Shown here in pieces: positions 63,044 through 64,000 of a stretch of 64,000 bases of DNA (its first letter is position 1; every line of letters starts with the position of its first letter). The position numbers and the translations under genes were made by a program. Source of the DNA: Aureicoccus marinus (GTDB taxonomy: Bacteria > Bacteroidota > Bacteroidia > Flavobacteriales > Flavobacteriaceae); assembly GCF_002954325.1 (NCBI RefSeq), contig NZ_MQVX01000001.1:2812022-2876021 (forward strand). Reading direction: 5' to 3'. The notes under the pieces were generated by a model. The model searched no databases and was not told where the DNA came from. It saw nothing but the letters and a program-made list of their open reading frames with translations.

Positions 63044-64000
63044 TTATTGTTGCTTTACTCCGTTTTTCAACCATATATGTCTGCTTTCTACACTTTTACC
63101 CAATCCTTCGATTTGTACGTGTGGTTTCTTTATTTTTCCTCTGACTGGATTTAAGTCGTATCTTAATTTTCCTCCAAACTTTTCTACTAGTTTTTTAAGT
63201 TTATTAAGCTCTTTTTGAGTCAGTTCTGAACCAGGTTTCGATAATTTTTTAGTAAGAGCTTTTAACTCCTTTACATTATTAGCTTTTATTCTTGAACCAA
63301 ACCTAAATATCCTTAATTTACTCAATTTGCTCAACCAAGCACTTACCTTTATTAAACCGCCATTCAATACTTCTGCTGGCCAAAAATAAAGCAGGGTTTG
63401 ATTCATCTCATCGGATATCTTTAACATAAATCCGTTAGGCAGACTTCCCATAGCACCTTCATTTAAGTCATCTGCTGTTAAATAGAGTCCTTCCGTGTAA
63501 GTAACGCCATCACGTTCTTTTCCGATAATATTTTCTTCGCTTCTCTCATTAAGATAAATATTATCATCTCCATCATCTTTGTAGTCGATTATTTTTCCAG
63601 TTTCATCAACAACAGTTGAAGTTATGTGTTGTGGTCCATCTGTAATACTGCTAAAGTCAAAATTCTTTTCTTCATCCATTTGCCCAAGACCAAAAGGCAT
63701 CATCATCTGGTCTATGTAATAAACTGGATTATTAAAAGCAAATGTATAAGGTGAGAACCTGCGCATATCTTCTGCCATTGGGTCAATGTTCATCCATCTG
63801 CCTAGGGTTGGCTCATACATCCTAGCTCCATAATCGTACATGTTGAGCTCATGAGATTGATCAAATTCCTTGCCATTATACTTATACTCGTACTCAGAGC
63901 CATTAACTATGTCATTATACCCCTTATGTTCAAGCCCAAAAGGGTAGTAGTTGTTTTCGTCCTTTATTTCACTTGAGACAATAGATCCGTTGCCGTTACT
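63044..64000 (-). CDS. RHS repeat protein C-terminus with toxin tip, 5'-partial
   Basis: The frame is open to base 64000, so the protein continues outside the window. 318 residues are visible. The RHS core end is clear: NNYYPFGLEHKGYND, YEYKYNGKEFDQSHELNMYD, YGARMYEPTLGRWMNIDPMA and FNNPVYYID. After the core comes a variable tip of about 230 residues, ending GGKLRYDLNPVRGKIKKPHV and VESRHIWLKNGVKQQ. It looks like a small nuclease-type polymorphic toxin (a type 24-like tip is my best guess). The immunity gene follows immediately. Confidence 0.82.
   Translation of the reverse strand, partial: SNGNGSIVSSEIKDENNYYPFGLEHKGYNDIVNGSEYEYKYNGKEFDQSHELNMYDYGARMYEPTLGRWMNIDPMAEDMRRFSPYTFAFNNPVYYIDQMMMPFGLGQMDEEKNFDFSSITDGPQHITSTVVDETGKIIDYKDDGDDNIYLNERSEENIIGKERDGVTYTEGLYLTADDLNEGAMGSLPNGFMLKISDEMNQTLLYFWPAEVLNGGLIKVSAWLSKLSKLRIFRFGSRIKANNVKELKALTKKLSKPGSELTQKELNKLKKLVEKFGGKLRYDLNPVRGKIKKPHVQIEGLGKSVESRHIWLKNGVKQQ

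Noticed and set aside
1..64000. CRISPR arrays, rRNA genes, complete tRNAs and complete insertion sequences
   Set aside because: None seen. The tandem repeats found are coding and too long and diverged for CRISPR, and no transposase gene was recognised.

Overview
The window looks like part of a chromosome of a marine or aquatic Flavobacteriia (Bacteroidota). The taxon call rests on two proteins ending in the gliding-motility/type B type IX secretion (T9SS) C-terminal domain, a PorP/SprF protein next to a PorE-like OmpA protein, many small lipoproteins with Cys lipoboxes, a DUF4382 remnant, DUF6090, SatD and DUF7477-like proteins, and starts without obvious Shine-Dalgarno sequences. Coding density is high. 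By eye, bases 1-47,100 have intermediate GC, while 47,300-64,000 is clearly AT-richer.

Layout. 1-10.9 kb: a candidate catabolic locus for a glucosylated osmolyte. It has a GH13_18 phosphorylase (minus strand, cut by the window edge), a GH63-type glucosylglycerate hydrolase-like enzyme, a sodium:solute symporter, glycerate kinase, a DUF819 membrane protein and a secreted AstE/M14-like hydrolase. The last five are packed head to tail. 11-19.4 kb: a secreted M43 metalloprotease, a DUF4382 remnant, a lipocalin-like lipoprotein plus OmpA pair, a T9SS type B protein, an XRE regulator with a membrane tail and a two-lobed retropepsin-like protein. 19.5-24.2 kb: pirin, then a VOC protein, a GH109-like NAD enzyme, a GHMP sugar kinase and a sugar-1-P nucleotidyltransferase in one operon. 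24.4-31.6 kb: GMC oxidoreductase with its subunit 3, two CPBP proteases, a broken DUF6090 gene, a Crp-type regulator, a SnoaL-like protein and DUF5996. 31.8-35.8 kb: a tightly overlapping operon of DUF4442 thioesterase-like, DinB, S41 peptidase, and the SorA/SorB sulfite dehydrogenase pair. 35.8-47.1 kb: lipoproteins, an esterase, a subtilisin, a beta-propeller protein, and an SPFH-GYF plus zinc-ribbon membrane pair.

47.3-61.8 kb is an AT-rich block. It holds an RND pump, an adaptor and a TolC protein whose N-terminus is an ABC substrate-binding-like domain. Next come a secreted esterase and a T9SS set: a large repeat adhesin, then SprF/PorP, then PorE-like OmpA. Two diverged copies of a 58-bp sequence lie at its edges. 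62.3-64 kb holds a truncated XRE gene, a probable immunity gene and the 3' end of an RHS toxin gene.

Nine genes or domains are cut by apparent single-base changes, almost all in short homopolymers. Several of these fall in one and the same gene. Assembly or sequencing error is the simplest reading, so those genes are described as if the frame were restored. Four other loci (DUF4382, DUF6090, 37.9 kb, 41.5 kb) look degraded in ways a single error does not explain.
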